Shown: one piece after another, positions 34,285-42,221 of the stretch
Position numbering within the stretch: position 1 is the stretch's first letter
Layout: each line of letters starts with the position of its first letter
NCBI GenBank assembly: GCA_900544445.1
Contig: UQVK01000008.1
Coordinates: 10,697 to 74,696, forward strand
Length of the DNA stretch: 64,000 bases
DNA from: an uncultured Lachnospiraceae bacterium
GTDB taxonomy: Bacteria; Bacillota; Clostridia; Lachnospirales; Lachnospiraceae
Direction: 5' to 3'
Notes under the pieces: model-generated
What the model was told of the DNA's origin: nothing
Seen by the model: only the letters and a program-made list of their open reading frames with translations
The model's database searches: none
Program-made: the position numbers and the translations under genes

Positions 34285-37146
34285 TTGTTAGAAAAGATAC
34301 GTGACAGCATTGTAAACTTCATAACCTCCCGGACCACGGTTCTCACGATTCTCTTTATTGTGATGGCCGGCGTACTGATTCAGCGGATTTTTGAGCTGCA
34401 GATCGTGAATGGGGAAACCTATCAGAATGAGTTTTCTCTGCAGATCAGAAGAGAACGTTCCATTGCGAGCTCCCGCGGAAATATCTACGATCGGAACGGA
34501 AAGCTTCTTGCCTATAATGATCTGGCTTATTCGGTGACGATCGAGGATGTTTATGAGAACACGAATAAAAACGCGAACATGAACGCCACCCTGCTTGAGG
34601 TTTTTCGTATCCTGGAGAAAAACGGTGATGAAGTGGTCAGCGATTTCAACGTTTATCTGGATGAAGACGGGGATTATGCCTTCAGCGTCAGCGGGACAAG
34701 CCTGCAGCGGTTTCTGGCGGATGTGTACGGCTATGCGTCCATTGACGATATGGATGAAAAGGAGAAAAATTCGACTCCTCAGGAACTCATCGATTTTCTG
34801 TGTGAAAATTATGGCATCGGAGAACGAACGGATCCGAATGACAGCAGTACCTTCGTTCCGGGACAGGGTTATACGAAGGAGGAGGTCATAAAGCTTGTCA
34901 CTGTCCGTTATGCAATGCGGGCGAACAGTTATCAGAAATACATACCGACCACAATCGCAACGGATGTGAGCGAGGAAACGGTGGCAGCCATCGAAGAGAA
35001 CAAGGAGGCGCTTACCGGTATCGATATTGCTGAGGATACCATCCGGCGCTATGTAAACGGAACCTATTTTTCCCATATCATCGGATATACGGGAAAAATC
35101 TCTTCGGAAGAGCTCACAAGTCTGAATGAACAGACGGACGACGGTTCCGGCGAGGACCGGTATGAAATGAACGACATTGTGGGAAAATCCGGCATTGAGA
35201 GCGTGATGGAAACCTATCTGCAGGGAGAAAAGGGCAGTGAGACGATTTACGTTGACAATCTGGGAAGAGAGATCTATTCCGAGGGCAGAGTGGAATCGGT
35301 CGCAGGGGGCAATGTCTACCTGACGCTGGACGCCGATCTGCAGGAGGCGGTTTACAACATTCTGGAAGAAAGTATTGCGGGTATCCTGCTGGATAAGATC
35401 AGGAATGTGAAGGTGTACAATTCCACAGGACGAGCTTCGGACATTATCATTCCCATCGATGATGTTTATTTCGCCCTGTTCAACAACAATGTCATTGATA
35501 TGGAGCATCTGGCGTTGGAGGATGCGGGAGAATATGAAAAAGAGGTCTACCAGGCATTTCTCTCCTGGCGTGAGCGCGTCCTGGACTGGCTTTCTCAGGA
35601 GCTGTATACGGACCGGACGCCCTACAGCCAGCTGGATGAGGAATTTCAGGCTTATGAAAGCTATATTGTAAGCGATCTTCTGATTGATGATACGGGAGTG
35701 CTTACGGTAGATACCCAGGATTCGGTTTATCAGCAGTGGTCCAGCGAAGAAACCATTTCCTTAAGCGAGTTTCTGGAATATGCGATCGCGCAGAACTGGG
35801 TGGATGTGACGGAACTGGACATGGAGGAAAGCTACGCGGATTCCTCGGAGGTGTTTAACCGCCTGGTGGATTTCATCGTTCAGGAGCTCGAAAGCAAAGC
35901 CTTTTATAAAGAAATGTTCCGTTATATGATCCGAAACAATGCCATTACCGGCACGCAGATCTGTATGGTTTTGATCGAACAGAATCTGGTATCGGTGACG
36001 GAAGAAGAGGAGGCGGCTCTTCTTTCCGGCTCGGTTTCCGCCTATGACTTCATGCGGGAGCTGATTTCTGAACTGCAGATTACCCCGGCTCAGCTCGCTC
36101 TGAATCCCTATTCGGGTTCCTGTGTCGTGGTGGATCCCAATTCCGGAGAGGTGCTGGCTCTGGTCAGTTATCCGAGCTATGACAACAACCGTCTGGCAAA
36201 TGGCATAGATGCCGACTATTATGCGGGCCTGCAGAGCGATCTGTCCAATCCGCTCTGGAATTATGCCACGCAGATGCGTTCGGCGCCCGGCTCTACCTAC
36301 AAACCGGTGGTCGCGACCACTCTTCTGATGGAAGGCGTGACGAATCTGACGGAGACGGTGAACTGCGTCGGTTCCTTTACCCGGTTCTCAGACAGAGCTT
36401 TCCGATGCTGGGTTTATCCCGGTTCGCATGGAAGCCTGAATATTTCCGAGGCGATCACCAATTCCTGTAACTTCTTCTTCTATGAGATGGCCTACAGGAT
36501 GGGAACGGGAACGGACGGCACTTTTAATTCGGACCTTGCAAATGAAAAAATGCGTATCTATGCGGATCTTTATGGCCTGACGGAAAAATCAGGCATCGAG
36601 ATTGAAGAATCTACGCCTCAGTTTTCTACGGAGAACGCCGTCCCTTCCGCAATTGGACAGGGAAATCATAACTATACTACGGTGGGACTTGCCCGGTATA
36701 TTGCTACCGTCGCCAACAGCGGAACCTGCTATAACCTGAGCCTTCTGGACAGGGTGACGGATCACGCGGGAAATCTGCTTGAGGACTATACGCCCGATGT
36801 GAGAAATACCATAGAAATGCCCACATCCTACTGGAATGCCATTCATGAAGGCATGCATGGCGTAACGGAAAATTCGGACTATTTCAGTAATCTTGAGCTG
36901 GAAACGGCCGGCAAGACAGGAACGGCAGAGGTTACGAGCCTGGTGCCGAACCATGCGCTGTTCGTGGGATATGCGCCCTATGACGATCCGGAAATCGCGA
37001 TTTCGGTCAGAATCGGAAACGGCTATTCCTCCGGTTATGCCGCGCAGGTTGGTGCCAAAGTGTTCCGTTACTATTTTGGCCTGGATGAGGAGGATGAAAT
37101 TATCACAGGAAACGCCAATATCATTGAGTCTACGGGAGGCGATTGA
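34285..37146 (+). CDS. Very large class B penicillin-binding protein (PBP2-like)
   Basis: A 953-residue transpeptidase of the elongasome. After one N-terminal membrane segment (TVLTILFIVMAGVLIQRIF) comes a dimerisation domain (RGNIYDRNGKLLAYND), an unusually long central region, and the transpeptidase with GSTYK near residue 670 (SxxK), SCN near 725 (SxN) and KTGTAE near 875. PBP2 proteins are usually 600-700 residues, so about 250 extra residues lie between roughly 360 and 640. The start is TTG 34285, seven bases after AAGGAG; an ATG at 34258 lies inside mreD and has no such site. Confidence 0.9.
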   Translation: MLEKIRDSIVNFITSRTTVLTILFIVMAGVLIQRIFELQIVNGETYQNEFSLQIRRERSIASSRGNIYDRNGKLLAYNDLAYSVTIEDVYENTNKNANMNATLLEVFRILEKNGDEVVSDFNVYLDEDGDYAFSVSGTSLQRFLADVYGYASIDDMDEKEKNSTPQELIDFLCENYGIGERTDPNDSSTFVPGQGYTKEEVIKLVTVRYAMRANSYQKYIPTTIATDVSEETVAAIEENKEALTGIDIAEDTIRRYVNGTYFSHIIGYTGKISSEELTSLNEQTDDGSGEDRYEMNDIVGKSGIESVMETYLQGEKGSETIYVDNLGREIYSEGRVESVAGGNVYLTLDADLQEAVYNILEESIAGILLDKIRNVKVYNSTGRASDIIIPIDDVYFALFNNNVIDMEHLALEDAGEYEKEVYQAFLSWRERVLDWLSQELYTDRTPYSQLDEEFQAYESYIVSDLLIDDTGVLTVDTQDSVYQQWSSEETISLSEFLEYAIAQNWVDVTELDMEESYADSSEVFNRLVDFIVQELESKAFYKEMFRYMIRNNAITGTQICMVLIEQNLVSVTEEEEAALLSGSVSAYDFMRELISELQITPAQLALNPYSGSCVVVDPNSGEVLALVSYPSYDNNRLANGIDADYYAGLQSDLSNPLWNYATQMRSAPGSTYKPVVATTLLMEGVTNLTETVNCVGSFTRFSDRAFRCWVYPGSHGSLNISEAITNSCNFFFYEMAYRMGTGTDGTFNSDLANEKMRIYADLYGLTEKSGIEIEESTPQFSTENAVPSAIGQGNHNYTTVGLARYIATVANSGTCYNLSLLDRVTDHAGNLLEDYTPDVRNTIEMPTSYWNAIHEGMHGVTENSDYFSNLELETAGKTGTAEVTSLVPNHALFVGYAPYDDPEIAISVRIGNGYSSGYAAQVGAKVFRYYFGLDEEDEIITGNANIIESTGGD

Positions 37147-37171
37147 TACGAAAACGGCCAGAAAAGATGCA

Positions 37172-37876
37172 GTGGTGATCAAACGTTTTCAGAATGGAAT
37201 CCGTCTGTATCTGGATGCAGAAATGGAATTTGATGAACTGAAGGCGGAGGTGGCGGAGAAATTCCGCCGCTCGGCAGCCTTCTTTCAGGATGCTTTCGTC
37301 GCCGTATCCTTTGAAGGACGTTCGCTGACGCCGGAGCAGGAAGCCGGACTGGTGGAAGCCATTACGGAAAATTCTTCTCTGGAGGTGACCTGCCTGATCG
37401 GAAAAGAAGAGGAAGACGGTGTGCTTTATGCCCGGGCGGTGGAAGCCGCTTTTCGACGGTTCGCCGACCGTGAAAATACGGGACGCTTTTACCGGGGAAC
37501 GCTGAAAAAAGGACAGATTCTGGAATCCTCCGGAAGCATCATCATTGTCGGTGATGTGAATCCCGGCGCGTGCGTGATTTCTTCCGGAAACGTGGTCATT
37601 CTCGGAGCCCTTCGCGGAACGGCCATATGCGGCGGAGACGGAAGGGCGGGAAGCTTTATTGCAGCGCTTGAAATGACCCCGCAAAAATTAAAGATCGGGG
37701 ATTTCAAATATCTTACACGGGAAAAAGAGGAAATGGGCCGTCTCGGGCCGTTTCTTTCCAGAATCGGGCTTCTGCCTGATGGGGGCGGCCATGTGCCGCC
37801 TGAAGGAGTCAGAATACAGCCGCAGGTGGCTTATGTGGAACAGGACCGCATAGTCTGTAAGACAATTTACGAATGA
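37172..37876 (+). CDS. minC: Septum-site inhibitor MinC (start uncertain, non-ATG)
   Basis: About 234 residues. The N-terminal domain (RFQNGIRLYLDAEMEFDEL) and the C-terminal right-handed beta-helix (IIIVGDVNPGACVISSGNVVILGALRG) define MinC, the FtsZ-inhibiting partner of MinD. No ATG exists between the end of the PBP gene and the conserved start. GTG at 37172 is the first usual start but lacks a clear Shine-Dalgarno; GGGAGG at 37134-37139 sits just before an in-frame ATT (37142) and ACG (37148). The real start may be one of these; translation from the PBP stop is plausible. Confidence 0.85.
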   Translation: MVIKRFQNGIRLYLDAEMEFDELKAEVAEKFRRSAAFFQDAFVAVSFEGRSLTPEQEAGLVEAITENSSLEVTCLIGKEEEDGVLYARAVEAAFRRFADRENTGRFYRGTLKKGQILESSGSIIIVGDVNPGACVISSGNVVILGALRGTAICGGDGRAGSFIAALEMTPQKLKIGDFKYLTREKEEMGRLGPFLSRIGLLPDGGGHVPPEGVRIQPQVAYVEQDRIVCKTIYE

Positions 37877-37934
37877 ATCACTGACCGTCCGAACGGCGCT
37901 CAGGGGACAAATATTCCGAATCGGAGGTATTTGC

Positions 37935-38744
37935 ATGAGTGAAGTAATTGTCGTTACATCAGGAAAAGGCGGCGTGGGAAAGACGACCACAACCGCGAAC
38001 GTCGGTACGGGTCTTGCGGCCATGGGCAAGCGGGTCGTGCTGATCGACACGGACATCGGCCTCAGGAATCTGGATGTGGTCATGGGGCTGGAAAACCGGA
38101 TCGTCTACAATCTGGTGGATGTGGTGGAGGGCAACTGCCGTGTCAAGCAGGCGCTGATCAAGGATAAGCGCTATTCCGGCCTGTATCTGCTTCCGTCCGC
38201 ACAGACGCGGGATAAAACCGCGGTAAATGAAAGCCAGATGATCAAGCTGATTGAGCATCTGAAGGGACAGTTTGAATACATTATTCTGGACTGTCCTGCC
38301 GGCATTGAGCAGGGGTTTAAAAATGCGATAGCCGGTGCGGACAGAGCACTCGTGGTCACAACGCCCGAGGTATCCGCCATCCGGGATGCGGATCGCATCA
38401 TCGGCCTTCTTGAGGCTCACGACTTCGCCCGGATCGACCTGGTTATCAACCGGATGCGTTATGACATGGTCCGCCGTGGGGACATGATGACATCAGGCGA
38501 TGTGGTGGATATCCTTGCGATTCCGCTGATCGGCATTGTGCCTGATGATGAAAATGTGGTGATTGCCACCAATCAGGGAGAACCCCTGGTGGGGAACAAT
38601 ACGCTGGCCGGACAGGCCTATCAGAACATCTGCTGCAGAGTTCTGGGGAAGGAGGTTCCCTTTCTGGATCTGGAACATCCGGTTTCCTTCTGGACGAGAT
38701 TTACCGGTATTTTTCATAAAAGTCAGGAGGGACGGATCGGATGA
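37935..38744 (+). CDS. minD: Septum-site determining ATPase MinD
   Basis: A 269-residue deviant-Walker ATPase (GKGGVGKTTTTANVGTGLA at the start, DCPAGIEQGF as switch). The C-terminus ends FWTRFTGIFHKSQEGRIG, a partly basic, amphipathic region for membrane binding. GGAGG is 8 bases before the ATG. It overlaps minE by four bases, giving stoichiometric coupling. Confidence 0.97.
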   Translation: MSEVIVVTSGKGGVGKTTTTANVGTGLAAMGKRVVLIDTDIGLRNLDVVMGLENRIVYNLVDVVEGNCRVKQALIKDKRYSGLYLLPSAQTRDKTAVNESQMIKLIEHLKGQFEYIILDCPAGIEQGFKNAIAGADRALVVTTPEVSAIRDADRIIGLLEAHDFARIDLVINRMRYDMVRRGDMMTSGDVVDILAIPLIGIVPDDENVVIATNQGEPLVGNNTLAGQAYQNICCRVLGKEVPFLDLEHPVSFWTRFTGIFHKSQEGRIG

Positions 38745-39013
38745 GAATACGCAATCTTTTTAAAAGAAAATCCTCCAGGCAGGTGGCAAAGGACAGGCTG
38801 AAGATTCTCCTGATTTCCGATCGTGCCGGCTGTTCTCCGGAGATGCTGGAAATGATCAAGAAGGATATCGCGGAGGTGATATCCAAATACATGAAGATCG
38901 ATACGAACAATATGGAGATACAGATCAGCAAATCCGCGCTCAGAGGGAGAGGCAAGAACCCCACACTGTATGCGGATATCCCGATCCTGGATCTTCGTAA
39001 CCAGACGTTTTGA
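38741..39013 (+). CDS. minE: Cell-division topological specificity factor MinE
   Basis: A 90-residue MinE: a basic N-terminal anchor (RNLFKRKSSRQVAKDRLKIL), the anti-MinCD helix region and a beta/alpha dimer domain (DIAEVISKYMKIDTNNMEIQ). It releases MinD from the membrane and sets up the Min oscillation. Its presence shows that this organism uses an oscillating Min system rather than a DivIVA-only placement. Confidence 0.96.
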   Translation: MRIRNLFKRKSSRQVAKDRLKILLISDRAGCSPEMLEMIKKDIAEVISKYMKIDTNNMEIQISKSALRGRGKNPTLYADIPILDLRNQTF

Positions 39014-39049
39014 GCGTCACCGAACGCTCTCTGACAGAATGAGGAAAAC

Positions 39050-40162
39050 ATGTTTAAAAGATATCAACTAAAGAATTATGACTTCAAGCTGGTTCTGCTG
39101 CTGCTCATGATCTCCATTATCGGAGTCATGGCAGTCGGCAGCGCAGATGAATCCCAGCAGCAGAGACAGCTGTTCGGGGTAGCCCTGGGGATGGGGATCA
39201 TGGTGGTGATTTCTCTGATTGACTATTCTCAGCTTCTGAGATTGTACTGGGTATACTATGTGCTGTCTATCGGCATGCTTGGGGCTGTTCTGATCTGGGG
39301 AGAGGAGGTAAACGGCGCCACACGCTGGATCAACATTCCACATCTGATTCAGTTCCAGCCGTCAGAAATTACAAAAATTTTATTGATTTTATTCTACGCA
39401 CAGTTTATTATTAAACATAGGGAGAGACTGAATACCTTCAGGATACTTTCCCTATGTGTGTTATTGATGCTGCCTGCCATTGTCCTTTTGTACATGGAGC
39501 CGAACCTTTCCACAACCATTCTGTACTGTGTTCTTTTCTGCGTGCTGATGTTTGTGGGGGGAATAAGCTACAAAATTATCGGGGCAATTCTCGCTGTAGC
39601 CGTGCCGTCCATGGCTGTACTGCTTTATCTCGTGATGCAGCCCGGACAGACACTGATCAGAGGGTATCAGCTGACGCGGATCCTCGCCTGGCTGAATCCG
39701 GAACAGTATGCGGACACAGAGGCCTACCAGCAGCTCAATTCAGTCATGGCGATTGGATCAGGCCAGCTTTGGGGAAAGGGCTTGAACAATAATGTGATAG
39801 CGTCAGTGAACAACGGTAATTTCATTTCGGAACCGGAGACGGATTTCATTTTTGCGGTGATCGGAGAAGAAATGGGATTTGTGGGATCCTGTACGGTGAT
39901 CGTTCTGCTCTTTCTGATTGCGCTGGAGTGTATCTCCATAGCCAGGCAGGCGAAGGATCTGTCGGGAACCATCATCGCGTCCGGGATGGCGGCGATCATC
40001 GGTTTTCAAAGCTTTATGAACATCGCTGTGGCCACGATGATTATGCCGAATACCGGAATTCCGCTTCCTTTTGTCAGTTCCGGACTAACGTCGCTGGTCA
40101 GTCTTTTCATAGGAATGGGATTCGTACTGAATGTCCGATTGCAGAGGAAAAAAATTTACTAG
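39050..40162 (+). CDS. rodA: RodA/FtsW/SpoVE-family glycosyltransferase
   Basis: A 370-residue SEDS polymerase with about ten membrane segments. The diagnostic C-terminal motif NIAVATMIMPNTGIPLPFVSSGLTSLV is seen in parts (NTGIPLPFVSSG), as is the conserved loop FISEPETDFIFAVIGEE. Its position after minCDE and after a class B PBP supports RodA. It extends the glycan strands that the PBP cross-links. Confidence 0.92.
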   Translation: MFKRYQLKNYDFKLVLLLLMISIIGVMAVGSADESQQQRQLFGVALGMGIMVVISLIDYSQLLRLYWVYYVLSIGMLGAVLIWGEEVNGATRWINIPHLIQFQPSEITKILLILFYAQFIIKHRERLNTFRILSLCVLLMLPAIVLLYMEPNLSTTILYCVLFCVLMFVGGISYKIIGAILAVAVPSMAVLLYLVMQPGQTLIRGYQLTRILAWLNPEQYADTEAYQQLNSVMAIGSGQLWGKGLNNNVIASVNNGNFISEPETDFIFAVIGEEMGFVGSCTVIVLLFLIALECISIARQAKDLSGTIIASGMAAIIGFQSFMNIAVATMIMPNTGIPLPFVSSGLTSLVSLFIGMGFVLNVRLQRKKIY

Positions 40163-40179
40163 TATAGGAGAAGGTGGCT

Positions 40180-40575
40180 ATGAATATTGCACTGATTGCG
40201 CATGACGCAAAAAAGAAGCTGATGCAGAATTTCTGTATCGCTTACAGGGGGATTTTGAGCAAGAATGATCTTTACGCAACAGGTACAACGGGACGGTTGA
40301 TTGAAGAGGTGACCAATCTGAATGTGCATAAATTCCTTGCCGGCCATCTCGGAGGAGAACAGCAGATCGGCGCTCAGATTGAGCATAACCAGATTGATCT
40401 GGTCATTTTTCTGAGAGATCCGCTGACTTCGAAGTCCCATGAACCGGATGTGAATAACGTGGTGAGGCTGTGCGATATTCATAACATCCCTCTGGCAACG
40501 AATGTTGCTACGGCGGAACTATTAATCAAATCACTTGACAGAGGAGATCTGGAGTGGCGTGAAATGTACAAATAG
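40180..40575 (+). CDS. mgsA: Methylglyoxal synthase
   Basis: A 131-residue lyase that makes methylglyoxal from dihydroxyacetone phosphate, releasing phosphate. The sequence is typical ([57 protein letters not shown]), with the catalytic Asp near residue 80. GGAGAAGG precedes ATG 40180. A GTG six bases upstream is an alternative start. The lipoprotein carboxypeptidase starts immediately after its stop. Confidence 0.95.
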   Translation: MNIALIAHDAKKKLMQNFCIAYRGILSKNDLYATGTTGRLIEEVTNLNVHKFLAGHLGGEQQIGAQIEHNQIDLVIFLRDPLTSKSHEPDVNNVVRLCDIHNIPLATNVATAELLIKSLDRGDLEWREMYK

Positions 40576-40576
40576 C

Positions 40577-41560
40577 ATGAGAACATTCTTGAACAGGGGC
40601 GTGGCCCTGCTTTGCGTGGCGTCGCTCCTTTTTTTGATGCCCGGATGCGGTGGCAGGGAGATTCCGCTTGCCTATGATTTGGATTCCGATGTTTCCAGTT
40701 TCCGGATTTCGGATGATTCTGCCGGTACGGTGGCGGATTCCTTTGCTCAGGATCTGTGTGTGACGACGGGAGATGTGGGAACGGACGCGGCGGATGTGGA
40801 CACAGAAGCGTTGACTGCGGCGGGACTTTTCGACCTGAATAACCATGAAGTGCTGTATGCAAGAAACATCCACGAACGGCTGAATCCGGCCAGCCTGACC
40901 AAGGTGATGACCGCACTGGTGGCGCTGAAATACGGAAATACGGACGATACCATTACGGTGACGGATGAGGCCATGATTACGGAATCGGGCGCTACGCTCT
41001 GCGGCCTCGAGGTTGGCGATCAGCTGACGCTGAATCAGGCGCTGCATGCGCTTCTGATTCATTCGGCAAACGATGCTGCTGCGGCAATCGCCGTACATAT
41101 CGGCGGAAGCATAGAGGGCTTTGCGGAGCTGATGAATGAAGAAGCGGTAGCCATCGGCGCGACAAACAGCCATTTTGTGAATCCTCATGGACTGACGGCG
41201 GACAACCATTATGTGACCGCTTATGACATGTATTTGATTTTCAATGAAGCTTTGCAGTATGACCTGATCAGTGAGATTATTCACATGACGAGTTATGAGA
41301 CAGTTTATATGGACAGCGAGGGAAATTCCAAAACGCTTTCCTTCAATACGACGAATCAGTATTTGACCGGGACGTACAAGGCTCCGGGGCAGGTGACGGT
41401 GATCGGCGGGAAAACGGGAACCACCAGCGCCGCGGGAAGCTGTCTGATCCTGCTCGCAAGGGATACGGCCGGCAGCCCGTATATCTCAGTTATTCTGAAG
41501 GCGACGGCGCGAGATGTTCTCTATGAGCAGATGACGAGGCTTTTAAATGTAATTGCTTAA
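40577..41560 (+). CDS. D-alanyl-D-alanine carboxypeptidase, lipoprotein
   Basis: A 327-residue low-molecular-weight PBP that trims terminal D-Ala from peptidoglycan stem peptides. The lipobox FLMPGCGG near residue 24 marks a lipoprotein, so it is tethered to the membrane outside. Catalytic SLTK (SxxK), SAND (SxN) and KTGTT motifs are present. ATG 40577 has no good Shine-Dalgarno; GTG 40559, with GGAG just upstream, is an alternative and adds six residues. It follows mgsA after a single base. Confidence 0.88.
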   Translation: MRTFLNRGVALLCVASLLFLMPGCGGREIPLAYDLDSDVSSFRISDDSAGTVADSFAQDLCVTTGDVGTDAADVDTEALTAAGLFDLNNHEVLYARNIHERLNPASLTKVMTALVALKYGNTDDTITVTDEAMITESGATLCGLEVGDQLTLNQALHALLIHSANDAAAAIAVHIGGSIEGFAELMNEEAVAIGATNSHFVNPHGLTADNHYVTAYDMYLIFNEALQYDLISEIIHMTSYETVYMDSEGNSKTLSFNTTNQYLTGTYKAPGQVTVIGGKTGTTSAAGSCLILLARDTAGSPYISVILKATARDVLYEQMTRLLNVIA

Positions 41561-41565
41561 AAAGG

Positions 41566-41594
41566 TTGTTTTTTCATTGGATTTCATCTATAAT
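41566..41594 (+). promoter_or_regulatory. SigA-type promoter of the P-loop gene
   Basis: TTGTTT (41566-41571) and the perfect TATAAT (41589-41594) are separated by exactly 17 bases. The transcript leader is about 45 bases. Confidence 0.7.
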
Positions 41595-41646
41595 AAGACA
41601 TATCTCAAAGGCGTGCAGGCGTCAATTTACTTTAGGAGGGATCGCA

Positions 41647-42069
41647 ATGGTTCAGTTAATCGTAGGCAAAAAGGGGAAAGGCAAGACGAAGCAGCTGTTG
41701 GATAAGGTCAACAGTGAGGTGAAAGAGATCTCCGGAAGTGTTGTATATCTGGATAAAAGCACCAAGCACATGTTTGAACTGAATAATAAGGTGAGACTGA
41801 TCGATGTCCGTGAGTTCATGGTTGAGAATTGTTCGGAATTCATGGGCTTCCTCTGTGGAATCATTTCTCAGGACCGTGACCTTGAAAAGATGTATCTGGA
41901 CAGCTTTCTGACAATATCCGGACTGGGAGATGACAGCGATATCCTCCCGGCTGTTGAGAAGCTCGATAAGATCAGTGATGCCTATCACGTTGACTTTGTA
42001 CTCAGCGTATCAAAGGACGAGAATGAATTGCCGGATAGCCTGAAGTCGAAGATTGTTGTATCTCTTTAA
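41647..42069 (+). CDS. Small P-loop NTPase-like protein, unknown
   Basis: A 140-residue protein beginning MVQLIVGKKGKGKTKQLL. GKKGKGKT fits a Walker A (GxxxxGKT) right at the N-terminus. Two later hydrophobic strands ending in Asp (VVYLD, HVDFVLSVS) could be Walker B candidates but are not certain. AGGAGG at 41633-41638 fixes the ATG. Proteins like this are often labelled PilT by automatic annotation, but there is no twitching machinery here. It has its own promoter and terminator and stands just before HlyD-like, yggS and sepF genes. Confidence 0.65.
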   Translation: MVQLIVGKKGKGKTKQLLDKVNSEVKEISGSVVYLDKSTKHMFELNNKVRLIDVREFMVENCSEFMGFLCGIISQDRDLEKMYLDSFLTISGLGDDSDILPAVEKLDKISDAYHVDFVLSVSKDENELPDSLKSKIVVSL

Positions 42070-42081
42070 ATAGAAGGACAA

Positions 42082-42113
42082 AAAGCCCCGGTTTTTTCCG
42101 GGGCTTTGTTTTT
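42082..42113 (+). terminator. Intrinsic terminator of the P-loop gene
   Basis: AAAGCCCCGG (42082-42091), a six-T loop and CCGGGGCTTT (42098-42107) form a perfect 10-bp stem followed by GTTTTT (42108-42113). Confidence 0.9.
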
Positions 42114-42133
42114 GGGCGGTAAGTCCGGAGGGC

Positions 42134-42203
42134 GCCCGCCGTGCTTGCACGGGCGGGCATCCGACGGGCAACGGACAGCGGGCAGCCATGCTGCGGGCTG
42201 CCC
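42134..42203. repeat. GC-rich hairpins before the HlyD-like gene
   Basis: Two stems: GCCCGCCGTGC with GCACGGGCGGGC (about 42135-42159, one bulged G) and GGGCAGCC (42180-42187) with GGCTGCCC (42196-42203). The second ends six bases before the GGAGG ribosome-binding site of the next gene, so it could influence its translation. Confidence 0.55.
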
Positions 42204-42221
42204 GGTTCGGAGGAGTGTGGA

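Noticed and set aside
36893-37171. Upstream extension of minC inside the PBP gene
   Set aside because: The extra N-terminus is antisimilar to any MinC, rich in Arg and Met, and lies in the PBP reading region.
36589-37182. Several minus-strand frames over the cell-shape and envelope block
   Set aside because: All are antisense to well-supported genes and lack ribosome-binding sites.
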